Assembly: GCA_035946735.1 (NCBI GenBank)
Contig: DASYYZ010000055.1
Location: 124,001 to 188,000, forward strand
Source of the DNA: Gp13-AA77 sp035946735
Lineage (GTDB): Bacteria; Acidobacteriota; Terriglobia; UBA7540
Direction: 5' to 3'
DNA: 64,000 bases
The first letter of the stretch is position 1, and each line of letters starts with the position of its first letter. Below the pieces are notes generated by a model that saw only the letters and a list, made by a program, of their open reading frames with translations, was not told where the DNA came from and did not search any database. Of this stretch, positions 17,211 to 28,376 are shown piece by piece. The translations under genes were made by a program, and so were the position numbers.

Positions 17211-17885
17211 ATGAAATCGAGTACCCAGATTGAACCATCCTTGAGAGCGATTGCCGGCGGAACGCGGCCGCGCGACCTGAAGCTAAACTATCGCCGGCTG
17301 CGGCGATCCGAATTACCGGTTGAAACAGTGGAGTTAGCGCGCTACCTCGTCGGCAAGACGCTGGTTCACGACCTTGAATCCGGCAGGCGAAGCGGACGCA
17401 TCGTCGAGACCGAAGCCTACTTGGTGGGCGATGCGGCGGCCCACTCTTATCGAGGAATGACGGCACGCAACCGATCGCTCTTTCTGGAGCGCGGCCACGC
17501 TTACGTCTACTTCTGCTACGGCTGCTGGTTTATGTTGAACATCTCCGCCGAAACGGACGGCGTCGGGGCGGGCGTTCTTTTCCGCGCCCTCGAGCCCCTG
17601 GAGAGTCCGGAGCCAATGCCCACCGGTAGAGGCCGATTTGACCTGGCGCGGGGTCCCGGCCGGCTGGCGCGTTGGATGCGGGTTGATCGCCGGCATGATG
17701 GGGTCGATCTTTGCGGCCCGCCATCGTCGAGAAACGGACCGCTGTGGCTCGGAACGCCGGTACGCCCGGCGGGCGAGATCGGCGAGAGCGTGCGCATTGG
17801 GATCACGCGCGAGGCGCACCGAATTTTGCGGTTCTATGAGAGGGGCAATCCTTTTGTGAGCGGAGCGAAGCGCCTGCGGGAGTAG
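17211..17885 (+). CDS. mpg: 3-methyladenine DNA glycosylase (AAG/MPG family)
   Basis: Base-excision repair enzyme that removes alkylated purines. It has 224 residues. The N-terminal third carries LARYLVGKTLV and the active-site Glu in RIVETEAYLVGDAAAHS. The intercalating-loop region is FLERGHAYVYFCYGCWFMLN. GAGVLFRALEP and the late RIGITREAHR segment complete the family pattern. It lies downstream of ligD, forming a repair-gene cluster with it, but 155 bases separate them and a shared transcript is uncertain. Confidence 0.93.
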   Translation: MKSSTQIEPSLRAIAGGTRPRDLKLNYRRLRRSELPVETVELARYLVGKTLVHDLESGRRSGRIVETEAYLVGDAAAHSYRGMTARNRSLFLERGHAYVYFCYGCWFMLNISAETDGVGAGVLFRALEPLESPEPMPTGRGRFDLARGPGRLARWMRVDRRHDGVDLCGPPSSRNGPLWLGTPVRPAGEIGESVRIGITREAHRILRFYERGNPFVSGAKRLRE

Positions 17886-17904
17886 TGGTGGCCGAGTTAC
17901 CGCA

Positions 17905-19017
17905 TTATCGCTTCTTGGCGGAGGGCTTTGGAGGCTTCAGCAGTTTCTTCACGTGCTCGGCAATCAAATCGCCCATTCGCGAAGTGCCCACCGGTCGCTC
18001 GCGGCCCGGAATCTCCGGCGTGCGCACTCCACGCTTGATCACTTTTTCCACGGCGCTTTCGACGGCCCTGGCTTCCGTCTCCATGCGAAATGAATAGCGC
18101 AGCATCATGGCCGCGCTCAGGATGGCGCCGATGGGATTGGCGCGATTGCGTCCGGCAATGTCCGGTGCCGAGCCGTGTACCGGTTCGTAGAGGGCCTGAT
18201 GCTCGCCGAGACTCGCGGAAGGCAGGAAGCCGATGGACCCGGTGAGCGCGCCCGACTCATCGCTGAGGATGTCGCCGAACATGTTGTTAGTTAGAATCAC
18301 GTCGAAGGATGCCGGACGCTCGATCAGCGCCAGGGCGCAACTGTCGACGTAGAGGTGCTGGAGTTCGACGTCGGGGTAGGCGCGGGCGACGCGTTCCACC
18401 ACTTCACGCCACAGGCGTGAACTCTCTAGCACGTTGGCCTTGTCGACCGACGTCACCTTCTTGCGCCGGTCGCGAGCCAGTTGGAAGGCGCGATGGGCGA
18501 TGCGCTCCACTTCGCGCTCGCGATAGATCTCCGTGTTCACGCCCATGCGCTCGCCGTCTTTCATGAAGATGCCACGCGGGTTGCCGAAATAGATTCCGCC
18601 GCTGAGCTCGCGCACAATCAGCAGATCGGTACCGCGCACGCGCTCGGGCTTGAGCGCCGAAAACGGCACCATGGCGTCCAGCACCCGCGCCGGGCGAAGG
18701 TTAGCAAAAACTCCCAGGCGCTGGCGCAGCTGCAGCAGACCCGCTTCCGGCCGGGCTTCAGGCCGCTTCGAGTCCCACTGCGGACCGCCCACCGCGCCCA
18801 GGAATACGGCTTGAGCGTTGTTGCAGGCAGCGATGGTCTCGGCCGGTAGCGGCTCCGCAGTAGCTTCGATCGCGGCGCCGCCAACGAGCGCAGTCTCGAA
18901 GCGAAAGCTTGGGCCTCGACTCTCCTCGATAGCGTGCAAAATCTTTACAGCTTCAGCGACCACCTCAGGACCAACGCCGTCACCCGGAAGCAATGCCACT
19001 CGATAAGGCTGCTGCAT
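17905..19017 (-). CDS. leuB: 3-isopropylmalate dehydrogenase
   Basis: Third step of leucine synthesis: NAD-dependent oxidation and decarboxylation of 3-isopropylmalate. It has 370 residues. Recognised by VALLPGDGVGPEV at the start, the IPMDH-specific LLQLRQRLGVFANLRPA, the substrate/metal motif ELSGGIYFG, and DVILTNNMFGDILSDESG plus HGSAPDIAG. leuA and leuCD are not adjacent, so leuB is alone here. The start ATG lies about 13 bases from a predicted -10 box, without a Shine-Dalgarno, suggesting a very short leader. Confidence 0.95.
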   Translation of the reverse strand: MQQPYRVALLPGDGVGPEVVAEAVKILHAIEESRGPSFRFETALVGGAAIEATAEPLPAETIAACNNAQAVFLGAVGGPQWDSKRPEARPEAGLLQLRQRLGVFANLRPARVLDAMVPFSALKPERVRGTDLLIVRELSGGIYFGNPRGIFMKDGERMGVNTEIYREREVERIAHRAFQLARDRRKKVTSVDKANVLESSRLWREVVERVARAYPDVELQHLYVDSCALALIERPASFDVILTNNMFGDILSDESGALTGSIGFLPSASLGEHQALYEPVHGSAPDIAGRNRANPIGAILSAAMMLRYSFRMETEARAVESAVEKVIKRGVRTPEIPGRERPVGTSRMGDLIAEHVKKLLKPPKPSAKKR

Positions 19018-19030
19018 AGGTTATGTCAAT

Positions 19031-19059
19031 GGTATAAACGATTTGGCGTGAAAAGGCAA
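19031..19059 (-). promoter_or_regulatory. Predicted sigma-70-type promoter of leuB
   Basis: -35 TTGCCT (complement of 19054-19059), 17-base spacer, -10 TATACC (19031-19036), each matching four of six consensus bases. The expected start point is about seven bases from the leuB ATG, so the mRNA would be nearly leaderless. Confidence 0.5.
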
Positions 19060-19456
19060 GCTTTTCTTGAGTTTAGCTAGGGAAAATTAGGGCTTGGCGG
19101 GAAGAAACGTGCTGATTTTGGCCTAAGTCATTGTTTTTTATAGATTTGGAGGAAAATCGGGAGGTGTGCTCAATACGAAGGCAACAAAAGGCGCCAAGTC
19201 GGCAAGCGGAGGGCGGTCCAGGCGGGGAGTTTAGTCCACCCTGGTATCGCTCTCGTCGTGCGCTTGGTGGCTCAAGAAGCACCTTGCGGACGACGCCATC
19301 AGGCCTTAGCTCAACACCTCTCGCGCGCCAGACGGCCCAACCCACCTCAGTGGTGCCAGAGAGGTCGCCTGCACCGTCCATATGGCGGCATGGCGGATCA
19401 CGCCAAATCAACTCTCTGAAGACGACAGAAAGATCATAAGTCGAGGGGCGTCAGCG
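19060..19456. other. Intergenic region without recognisable gene
   Basis: About 400 bp between leuB (starting leftwards) and the 3' end of the Gfo/Idh gene. Open frames on both strands are compositionally noise-like (Arg/Ser/Pro-rich, no domain, no conserved pattern). A short T-rich tract and a GGAGGAAAAT lie near 19132-19157 but no convincing coding start follows. Confidence 0.4.
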
Positions 19457-20839
19457 TCAAGCCTCGGAGATTCGTTTTCCGGCCGCGTCCCACGCTGCCA
19501 CACACTTGTTGAAGTAAGAGTGGTTAGCCATGTGGCACGCGACGGCAGTGTTATTGCCGAAAGTGCCGTCCTCCACCGAGGGCTGCCGCGTGCGCACAGA
19601 CTGGAAATAATTCCAGAGATGCTCGCGGTCCTCGTTGTAGCGCTCTGGCGGCCGATAGGTGACGGACTCGACCGGCTTGGCCGTGTCAGGCTTCAGCTGG
19701 TGCGCCTCTTCCCAGTGCTTCACGTATTCGGCGCGCATGGCATGAGGATAGCTGTTGGTGTAGTAGCATGGGCCGTGGTCCTGGCCGTCTTGCGGCGAGA
19801 GGGTTACGCCGCCGCCGCTGATTTCAACGATGCCGCGCGTGCCCATGAAGCGCGTGGCCTCAGGCAGATTCGTATTCAAAGTCACCCGGAGGTTGGCGCG
19901 GAAGTTTGGATACTCATACAGAGTGCTCAGGCAGTCAGGCTGATCGCGGCCATCATCCTTCCAGCGGAAAAGGCCGCCGGTGGAAAGAGCGCGCGCGGGC
20001 GGCGCAGTAACACCCATCACGTAGTGAATTCCCGTGAGCAGGTGCACGCACAGATCGCCCGGCACGCCCTCGCCGTAATCCCGAAATCCGCGCCAGCGTG
20101 CGAAGCGGATGGGGTCGAAGGGATGCCTCGGAGCGGTGCCTTGCCAGGTCTCCCAATCGAGCGTCTGGTGTGAAAGATCGGGCGGCGGGGGATACACCCA
20201 GGCGCCGCAGGGATCGTTGCGACCCATCCCGGCTTCGACAAGGCACACGTCTCCGATGGCGCCCTGCGCGATCAACTCCTTCGCCTTGGCAAAGATGATG
20301 GAACTGCGGCGCTGGCTGCCGATCTGCACGATCCGGTTGTTCTTGCTTTCCGCATCGATGATTTCGAAGCCTTCTTCCACTTTGTGCGTCATCGGCTTTT
20401 CGCAGTAGATGTCCTTGCCATGGTTGCAAGCGTCCACGATGATCTGCTTGTGCCAATGGTCCGGGACGGCGGCTATTATGCAATCAACGTCTTTGTTGTC
20501 GAGCAGCTCCTGATAACGCCGAGTAGTCATGAGACTGTCGGAGCCCACGATCTCTCTGGCCAGTTGATGGCGCCCGTCATAAAGATCGCAGGCCGCCACG
20601 CACTCGACTCCGGGAAGAGTGATCGCGGTCGCCAGCAATCCTGAGCCTTGCATGCCGATGCCGATCATTCCGAAACGAACGGCGTCGCCCGCGGCCGCGG
20701 GGCGCGCAGAACCGGCAAGCAGGGTCCCGGCGGTTGGCGAGTTCGCTGCATCGAGCAGAATCGTGCGCCCCGCGAGGGCGACGCTCGCAGCTCCGGCTGC
20801 TTTATGCATGAAAGCGCGGCGGGAAACTCTGTTTCTCAT
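19457..20839 (-). CDS. Tat-exported Gfo/Idh/MocA family oxidoreductase
   Basis: 460 residues. The N-terminus has a twin-arginine signal (VSRRAFMHKAAGAASVALAG). A Rossmann domain begins at FGMIGIGMQGSGLL, with the NAD(P)-site hallmark CEKPMTHKVEEG. The C-terminal substrate domain follows. Members oxidise or rearrange sugars and inositols, or act as glycosidases through transient oxidation. Secreted versions of this size are common in Acidobacteria, Planctomycetes and Verrucomicrobia. The substrate is not deducible; no sugar transporter or glycosidase is adjacent. Its stop is about 440 bp upstream of leuB in transcription order. Confidence 0.9.
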   Translation of the reverse strand: MRNRVSRRAFMHKAAGAASVALAGRTILLDAANSPTAGTLLAGSARPAAAGDAVRFGMIGIGMQGSGLLATAITLPGVECVAACDLYDGRHQLAREIVGSDSLMTTRRYQELLDNKDVDCIIAAVPDHWHKQIIVDACNHGKDIYCEKPMTHKVEEGFEIIDAESKNNRIVQIGSQRRSSIIFAKAKELIAQGAIGDVCLVEAGMGRNDPCGAWVYPPPPDLSHQTLDWETWQGTAPRHPFDPIRFARWRGFRDYGEGVPGDLCVHLLTGIHYVMGVTAPPARALSTGGLFRWKDDGRDQPDCLSTLYEYPNFRANLRVTLNTNLPEATRFMGTRGIVEISGGGVTLSPQDGQDHGPCYYTNSYPHAMRAEYVKHWEEAHQLKPDTAKPVESVTYRPPERYNEDREHLWNYFQSVRTRQPSVEDGTFGNNTAVACHMANHSYFNKCVAAWDAAGKRISEA

Positions 20840-21007
20840 GTTTTCTCCCCTCTCTAGCGGCTGATATGAAGATCGAGGCCTCTTGAGCGAGACTGGGCGA
20901 ACGAATTGCGGCTCCAGTTTACCCCTTTTTCTCCTGATCTACTGATGATTTCAGAATCCAGCATGGCCGAGCCGGAAGGACGGGGCTTCACCGCTCTGCG
21001 CACCCCC

Positions 21008-23530
<2,523 letters not shown>

Positions 23531-24068
23531 CTTTCACTTACCCTTTCGACTACTCATATGTCGACACCGAGAAACGGCCCCCCATGATCAGCAATTTGTG
23601 GAAAAACGCTCGGGCATCCTGAGCGGTTAGCAGGTCAGAGGGACACCTGCAGAACCCCTATTTCACTGCAGCCGAGCCGATTCGCCGGCACCAGTCCAAC
23701 TCTCGTGAGGAAGTCGCCCTGGATGTGCACAAGGTTAATCCTATCAATGCTTTACAGCTACTAAAATTAGCAGATTCTATTGCACTTGTCAAGGATTTGA
23801 TCACGCCCCGGGGTAGACTCCGGACTGGCAGGAAGTGGGCCGGCCAGCGTCGGTTACTGGACTGGATTTCATGCTGAACGGTGCGTTTAGCGAGCTGCCG
23901 GAGGGAATCCGATAAAGATTCCCAACAAGTGGGTCCACGATATCCCCGGCCCGGTTCAAGAAGACGCAATTTGACAGCCTGCTGGCCCCGACAGCATATT
24001 TCCTGGTGGGAGACACGAGCCAACCCTGTTGTCTGAAATTGATGCTCCTGTAGCCGCGGAACGATTCG
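23531..24068. other. Divergent intergenic region between gyrA and the CRTAC1 gene
   Basis: About 540 bp with no credible gene. It contains the gyrA promoter (23764-23792) in an AT-rich patch and so a gyrA leader of about 225 bases. No clear promoter or ribosome site was found for the rightward gene at 24069. Confidence 0.4.
23764..23792 (-). promoter_or_regulatory. Predicted sigma-70 promoter of gyrA
   Basis: -35 TTGACA (complement of 23787-23792, six of six), 17-base spacer, -10 TAATTT (23764-23769, weaker). It sits in the most AT-rich patch upstream of gyrA. Confidence 0.55.
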
Positions 24069-25829
24069 ATGAAAAGGTCACGACGAGACGTGCTGCGGCA
24101 ATTGGGGCAGTGGAGTCTCCTGTTACCGGGGCAAGGAATCCTTCCTGCCGCATCGCGCTTCGCCGCACCAGCCCTGCAGCGAGCGCCCTCTCGACGCACA
24201 GATCTCGGGTTCGTCCTCAACGAAGTCTCGGAAAGTGCCGGCCTCGAAATCAGGAACTGCTACGGAGGGGAGAGGTCTAAGAGGTACATCCTGGAAGCCA
24301 ACGGCTGCGGCGCCGCCTTCTTCGATTACGATAACGACGGGTGGCTTGATATTTTCCTGCCGAACGGCTGGTTGCTGGAAGGATTCCCGCCCGGCAAAGG
24401 TCCCACCAACCATCTTCTCCACAACAACCGCGACGGGTCATTCACGGACGTCACCGGGAAGGCGGGTCTCGCACATCAGGGCTGGAGCCAGGGTGTCTGC
24501 GTGGGTGACTACGATAACGACGGTTTTGACGATCTCTTCATAACCTACTGGGGACATAACGTCCTATATCACAATAACGGCAACGGCACTTTCACGGACG
24601 TTTCCGATCACGCCGGTGTGGCTGGAACCCGCCAGCGTTGGGGCACCGGGTGCGCGTTTGTTGATTACGACCGCGACGGCAAGCTCGATCTGTTCGTGGC
24701 CAATTACGTGGTTTTCGATCCCCGCACCGCGCCGGACCCGGGCTCCAATCCGTATTGCATCTATCGCGGCCTCAGCGTCAACTGCGGGCCCCGAGGCCTG
24801 CAGGGTGAGACCAGTATTCTTTACCACAACAATGGTGATGGCACCTTCACCGACGTCTCAGAGAAAGCGGGCGTAAAGCGGCCGAGCGGGTACTACGGAC
24901 TCGGTGTGCTGGTGGCGGATTTTGACAACGATGGCTGGCCGGACGTTTACGTAGCCAGTGACGACACCCCTTCCGTGCTGTTCCACAATAATCACGATGG
25001 CACGTTCACGGACACGGCGGTTCTGGCCGGCTGCGCATTTGACGAAAACGGGCGCGTGACAGCCGGCATGGGTGTGGCGGCCGGCGACTATGATCATGAC
25101 GGCTGGTTGGATTTATTCCGGACGAATTTTGCTGGCGAGACTCCGAACCTTTATAGAAACAACAGAGACGGCACGTTTACAGACGTGACGGTTCAATCCG
25201 GAGTGAACAAATACAACCTGTTTGTGGGCTGGGGGTGCGGGTTCTTCGATCCTGATAACGACGGCTGGCTTGATCTCTTCTATTGCAACGGGCATGTGTA
25301 TCCGGAGCTGGAACGCGCCCGCCTGGACGTGAAATATCATGAGCCTCGCGTTCTTTACCGCAATCTCCGCGACGGCCGATTCGAAGACGTATCCTCCCTG
25401 GCAGGCGCTGCGGTAACCAGGCCCTCGGGAAGCCGCGGCTGCGCCTTCGGGGACTACGACAACGACGGAGACGTCGACATCCTCGTCAACAACATGAATG
25501 ACGATCCCTCGCTTCTGCGCTGCGACCGCGCCAACGAAAATCACTGGCTCAAACTGCGGCTGACGGGCGCCAAATCAAATCGCAGCGCCATCGGCGCCCG
25601 GGTGAAATGCGTCACCGGAGGGCAGGTCCAAATCGACGAGGTACGCAGCGGAGGCAGCTATCTTTCCCAAAGTGACCTGAGAGTCCACTTCGGTCTCGGG
25701 ACTTTTAAGAAGGTCGAACTGATCGAGGTTCATTGGCCGAGCGGCCTTATGGATTCGTGGCGGAACCTTTTCGCTGACCAGATCATCGAGTTACGCGAAG
25801 GCAGTTCGAAAACCGCCCGCTCGGGCTGA
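24069..25829 (+). CDS. CRTAC1-family secreted FG-GAP/VCBS repeat protein with ASPIC/UnbV domain
   Basis: 586 residues with a Tat-like signal (SRRDVLRQLGQWSLLLPG). At least seven FG-GAP-type repeats carry Ca-binding DxDxDG loops (FFDYDNDGWLDIF, VGDYDNDGFDDLF, FVDYDRDGKLDLF, VADFDNDGWPDVY, AGDYDHDGWLDLF, FFDPDNDGWLDLF, FGDYDNDGDVDIL) and should form a beta-propeller. The ASPIC/UnbV domain is at about 485-575 (NHWLKLRLTG to VEVHWPSG-like IEVHWPSG). These are extracytoplasmic proteins, abundant in Acidobacteria, of unknown activity; adhesion or polysaccharide contact is often guessed. Converges on the TPR gene. Confidence 0.92.
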   Translation: MKRSRRDVLRQLGQWSLLLPGQGILPAASRFAAPALQRAPSRRTDLGFVLNEVSESAGLEIRNCYGGERSKRYILEANGCGAAFFDYDNDGWLDIFLPNGWLLEGFPPGKGPTNHLLHNNRDGSFTDVTGKAGLAHQGWSQGVCVGDYDNDGFDDLFITYWGHNVLYHNNGNGTFTDVSDHAGVAGTRQRWGTGCAFVDYDRDGKLDLFVANYVVFDPRTAPDPGSNPYCIYRGLSVNCGPRGLQGETSILYHNNGDGTFTDVSEKAGVKRPSGYYGLGVLVADFDNDGWPDVYVASDDTPSVLFHNNHDGTFTDTAVLAGCAFDENGRVTAGMGVAAGDYDHDGWLDLFRTNFAGETPNLYRNNRDGTFTDVTVQSGVNKYNLFVGWGCGFFDPDNDGWLDLFYCNGHVYPELERARLDVKYHEPRVLYRNLRDGRFEDVSSLAGAAVTRPSGSRGCAFGDYDNDGDVDILVNNMNDDPSLLRCDRANENHWLKLRLTGAKSNRSAIGARVKCVTGGQVQIDEVRSGGSYLSQSDLRVHFGLGTFKKVELIEVHWPSGLMDSWRNLFADQIIELREGSSKTARSG

Positions 25830-25873
25830 ACCTCGGCACAAAGCAACATCCGAGGAGCGTGGCTAGGCTAGGG

Positions 25874-27160
25874 CTAGGGATTGCGATTGCGATTGGGATT
25901 GGCCTCTCCGGTAAGAGGAGCCTGCAGGCCTTCAAGGGTTTTGGATTCCTGCTCCACCCTCTCCTCTCTCAGCTTCTCAAAGGTCGCCAAGGCGGTTTTG
26001 GCGTCCTCCTCGCGGCCGAGACCGCGGTAAGCCAGCATCAGCTGATAATACACAGCCTCATCGGCCGGCGCCGACCGGACCGCAATCTTGAGCTGGTCCA
26101 ACGCTTTCCCATATTCCTTCCGTTGCACGAGGAGCTTTCCCAAATCGATTCGCGCCCGGGAGGCCGAAGGTTCCAATTGAATTGCGCGGGAGAAATGCTT
26201 TTCCGCGTCGTCAGGCCGGTGCAAATCCAGCTCCAGTTCGCCAATTTCAAGCTGGCTCGGCACATCGTCAGGGTTAACCTCGAGCTCTTTCTGGAACTCA
26301 GCCATCGCTTCCTGCTCGCGCTCCGCAGTCTCACCCTGCCGCAGAATCGCCATTCCGAGACGGTAATGAACCCCGGGCAGGCGAGGCTCGATCTGAATGA
26401 CGAGACGATACTCCTTGGCGGCTCCCGCGAAGTTCTCCTTGGCTTCCGCCGCGCTCGCCAGAACCTGATGGGCTTGATAGGAGTTCGGATCTTTGGCGTA
26501 CAACCGTTCGACGCTGCTCTTCCACAGGGCGGAATAGACCTTCGAAGCCGTATAAAGAACGTCCGGGTCGTCGGGCGCGAGCTTTTTCAGCTTCTGCAAG
26601 GAGCGAAGGCCCTCATCCTCCCGGCCCAGTGAGAAGCAGAGGTCCACCAGGCGTTCGCCAGCACGGAGCCTTAGAGGCGGGTCGGTGTTTGGGTCGTCGA
26701 AGCCCTTTTCCAACCAGGGCACGGCCTCCGGGTAATGCCCCTGCCTCACCTCGATAAAGGCCAGCAGAATGCCCACATCAGGAAGATCCGGCTTAAGCCG
26801 GAGGGCCTGATTGAGCGCATTCGCCGCCTGGTCCAGCATTCCAAGCCCCTGGTAAGCGATCCCAAGGCGCGCGAAGGCGTCGGCATCGCTTGGGTCGATC
26901 TTCAGCGCCTCGCCGTAGTCCTTTGCTGCCTCCTTCCAGTCCTGCCGGTCGTAGGCCTCTGAAGCTCTGGACAGATATTGCGAAGCCTGCGCCGATCGGG
27001 ACTGCGCGTAGCTGGACGCTGCCAACATCAGCGTTTCCAGGGAAACAATCAGGGCCAGCCGTCGAACGCAGATCAAGGCCCCAGCCGCCGATGTTGCACC
27101 ATCCGCGACCGCCTCCCGGTTGGGCGGAAATTCGAAGCCGCTAAGGGGCCTCATCGCCAT
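25874..27160 (-). CDS. Exported TPR-repeat protein
   Basis: 428 residues. An N-terminal hydrophobic segment (ALIVSLETLMLAASSYAQS) with an AxA-like end suggests export. At least eight tetratricopeptide repeats follow (AYDRQDWKEAAKDYGEALKI, LGIAYQGLGMLDQAANALNQ, and so on), a superhelical protein-protein scaffold. The last residues NPNRNRNP come from a 6-bp tandem DNA repeat next to the stop. Its start overlaps the end of the CPBP protease gene by 20 bases, so the two are coupled. Several Acidobacteria place TPR proteins by CRTAC1 genes, as here, but the link is only positional. Confidence 0.85.
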   Translation of the reverse strand: MAMRPLSGFEFPPNREAVADGATSAAGALICVRRLALIVSLETLMLAASSYAQSRSAQASQYLSRASEAYDRQDWKEAAKDYGEALKIDPSDADAFARLGIAYQGLGMLDQAANALNQALRLKPDLPDVGILLAFIEVRQGHYPEAVPWLEKGFDDPNTDPPLRLRAGERLVDLCFSLGREDEGLRSLQKLKKLAPDDPDVLYTASKVYSALWKSSVERLYAKDPNSYQAHQVLASAAEAKENFAGAAKEYRLVIQIEPRLPGVHYRLGMAILRQGETAEREQEAMAEFQKELEVNPDDVPSQLEIGELELDLHRPDDAEKHFSRAIQLEPSASRARIDLGKLLVQRKEYGKALDQLKIAVRSAPADEAVYYQLMLAYRGLGREEDAKTALATFEKLREERVEQESKTLEGLQAPLTGEANPNRNRNP

Positions 27161-28079
27161 AAATAGTAGCGGAAGACCCTGAATCGAGCGCCATAGGATA
27201 TTTCACCTCTCGGAGCCAGACGGCGCAAATCACCCACACAACTACAATCAGCAGCGTACAGAGCACGCTGCCCTCAGGACCCACGCTGCCGCCGGATAGC
27301 AAGGCCGCGCCGGATCCACTTGAGTTCAGAAGATGGCCCGGCAACACCTGGCCGCTATCGGCTACGCCATAGAAATAGGTCTCGCCCCAGTCGAAGGCCA
27401 TGTGAAAACCGATGGGCAACCACAGATTGCCGGTTCGGCGCAGCAGGAAACAGAGCAGCAGTCCAAAGGCTCCGGCGTTGACCAGTCCAACCCAGTCCTC
27501 GCCGGAGTTGCCGTGATGGGAGTATCCGAAATAGGCCGACGAGACGATTACGGCGGGCCAGAAGCCGATGCCGGCCGAAAGCGTGAAGAGGCCGTATCCG
27601 CGGGCGCGAAACTCTTCCCGCAGGGCAAGCAGAACAAAGACGAGCGCGTAGCCTGCGGCCCACAGGCAGATCTGGAAACCGTGCAGCGCGATGCCTCCGA
27701 AATAGAAGACCCCGGCCGCCCGCATCGCGATCAGTAAGCCGGTGAGGGAGGCAAAGCCGATCAGAACGCCCTGCCAGAACCGGATGCGGAACATTCTGCG
27801 CCAGGGCAAACCGTAATCGGCGATGGTCCTGCCTTCGATGAGCCCCATGATCCGGCTGGCGAATAGGAAAATGAGAAAGTCTGTCACTTCGAAGACAAGA
27901 AACGAAGCGGTGTCGCCTGCGCCGTATAACAAGCGCCCAATCACCAGGCGGTTGGCCTTGGTCAAAATCACGACAATCGCCAGAAAGATCAGCAGCCGCC
28001 AGCCGGCGCGAAGCTCCGAAGAATTATAAACCACGCGCCGAATCGCACTAGGCCTGGCGGATTGCACGGCCTCTATCAT
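27141..28079 (-). CDS. CPBP (CAAX/Abi) intramembrane metalloprotease
   Basis: 312 residues with about seven or eight membrane helices. The family motifs are EEFRARGYG (paired Glu and Arg), a YSHHGNSGEDW segment with His, and WLPIGFHMAFDWGETYFYG with a C-terminal His. ATG 28079 has AGGAGGAG eight bases upstream; the longer frame to 28214 is rejected. CPBP proteins cleave in the membrane in bacteriocin immunity or signal processing; the substrate is unknown. First gene of a unit with the TPR gene. Confidence 0.88.
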   Translation of the reverse strand: MIEAVQSARPSAIRRVVYNSSELRAGWRLLIFLAIVVILTKANRLVIGRLLYGAGDTASFLVFEVTDFLIFLFASRIMGLIEGRTIADYGLPWRRMFRIRFWQGVLIGFASLTGLLIAMRAAGVFYFGGIALHGFQICLWAAGYALVFVLLALREEFRARGYGLFTLSAGIGFWPAVIVSSAYFGYSHHGNSGEDWVGLVNAGAFGLLLCFLLRRTGNLWLPIGFHMAFDWGETYFYGVADSGQVLPGHLLNSSGSGAALLSGGSVGPEGSVLCTLLIVVVWVICAVWLREVKYPMALDSGSSATIYGDEAP

Positions 28080-28254
28080 AACGTCTCCTCCTGAAAGCCT
28101 GAAAAAACGATGTTCTCCGACGATGTGCTCCCGGAGTGCATGATGGATGAGGTGTTCGAGGAAGGTGTCAGGACATTGTAAGAGTTCTGTCAGGAGGAGG
28201 CGAGCGCCCTTCATCTCACCGCTCCGGACCCGAACTGCCGCCGCATCGCCTGTC

Positions 28255-28283
28255 TTGACTTTGATTTACGCGTTCGCTTAACC
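28255..28283 (+). promoter_or_regulatory. Possible promoter of the polysaccharide-export operon
   Basis: TTGACT at 28255-28260 (five of six), 17 bases, then TTAACC (poor -10). It is in the right place, about 95 bases before the ATG at 28377. Confidence 0.3.
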
Positions 28284-28376
28284 TGAGTTGAACGCAAGAG
28301 TCGGCGACATCAGGGTCCGCAGAAGGGGAGGATGCAATGCGCCCGAGTCGGTCTCTTACCAGTTAAGGAGAAGGCG

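Noticed and set aside
19131..19439. Open frame between leuB and the Gfo/Idh gene
   Set aside because: Arg/Ser/Pro-rich, no conserved pattern; no support beyond being open.
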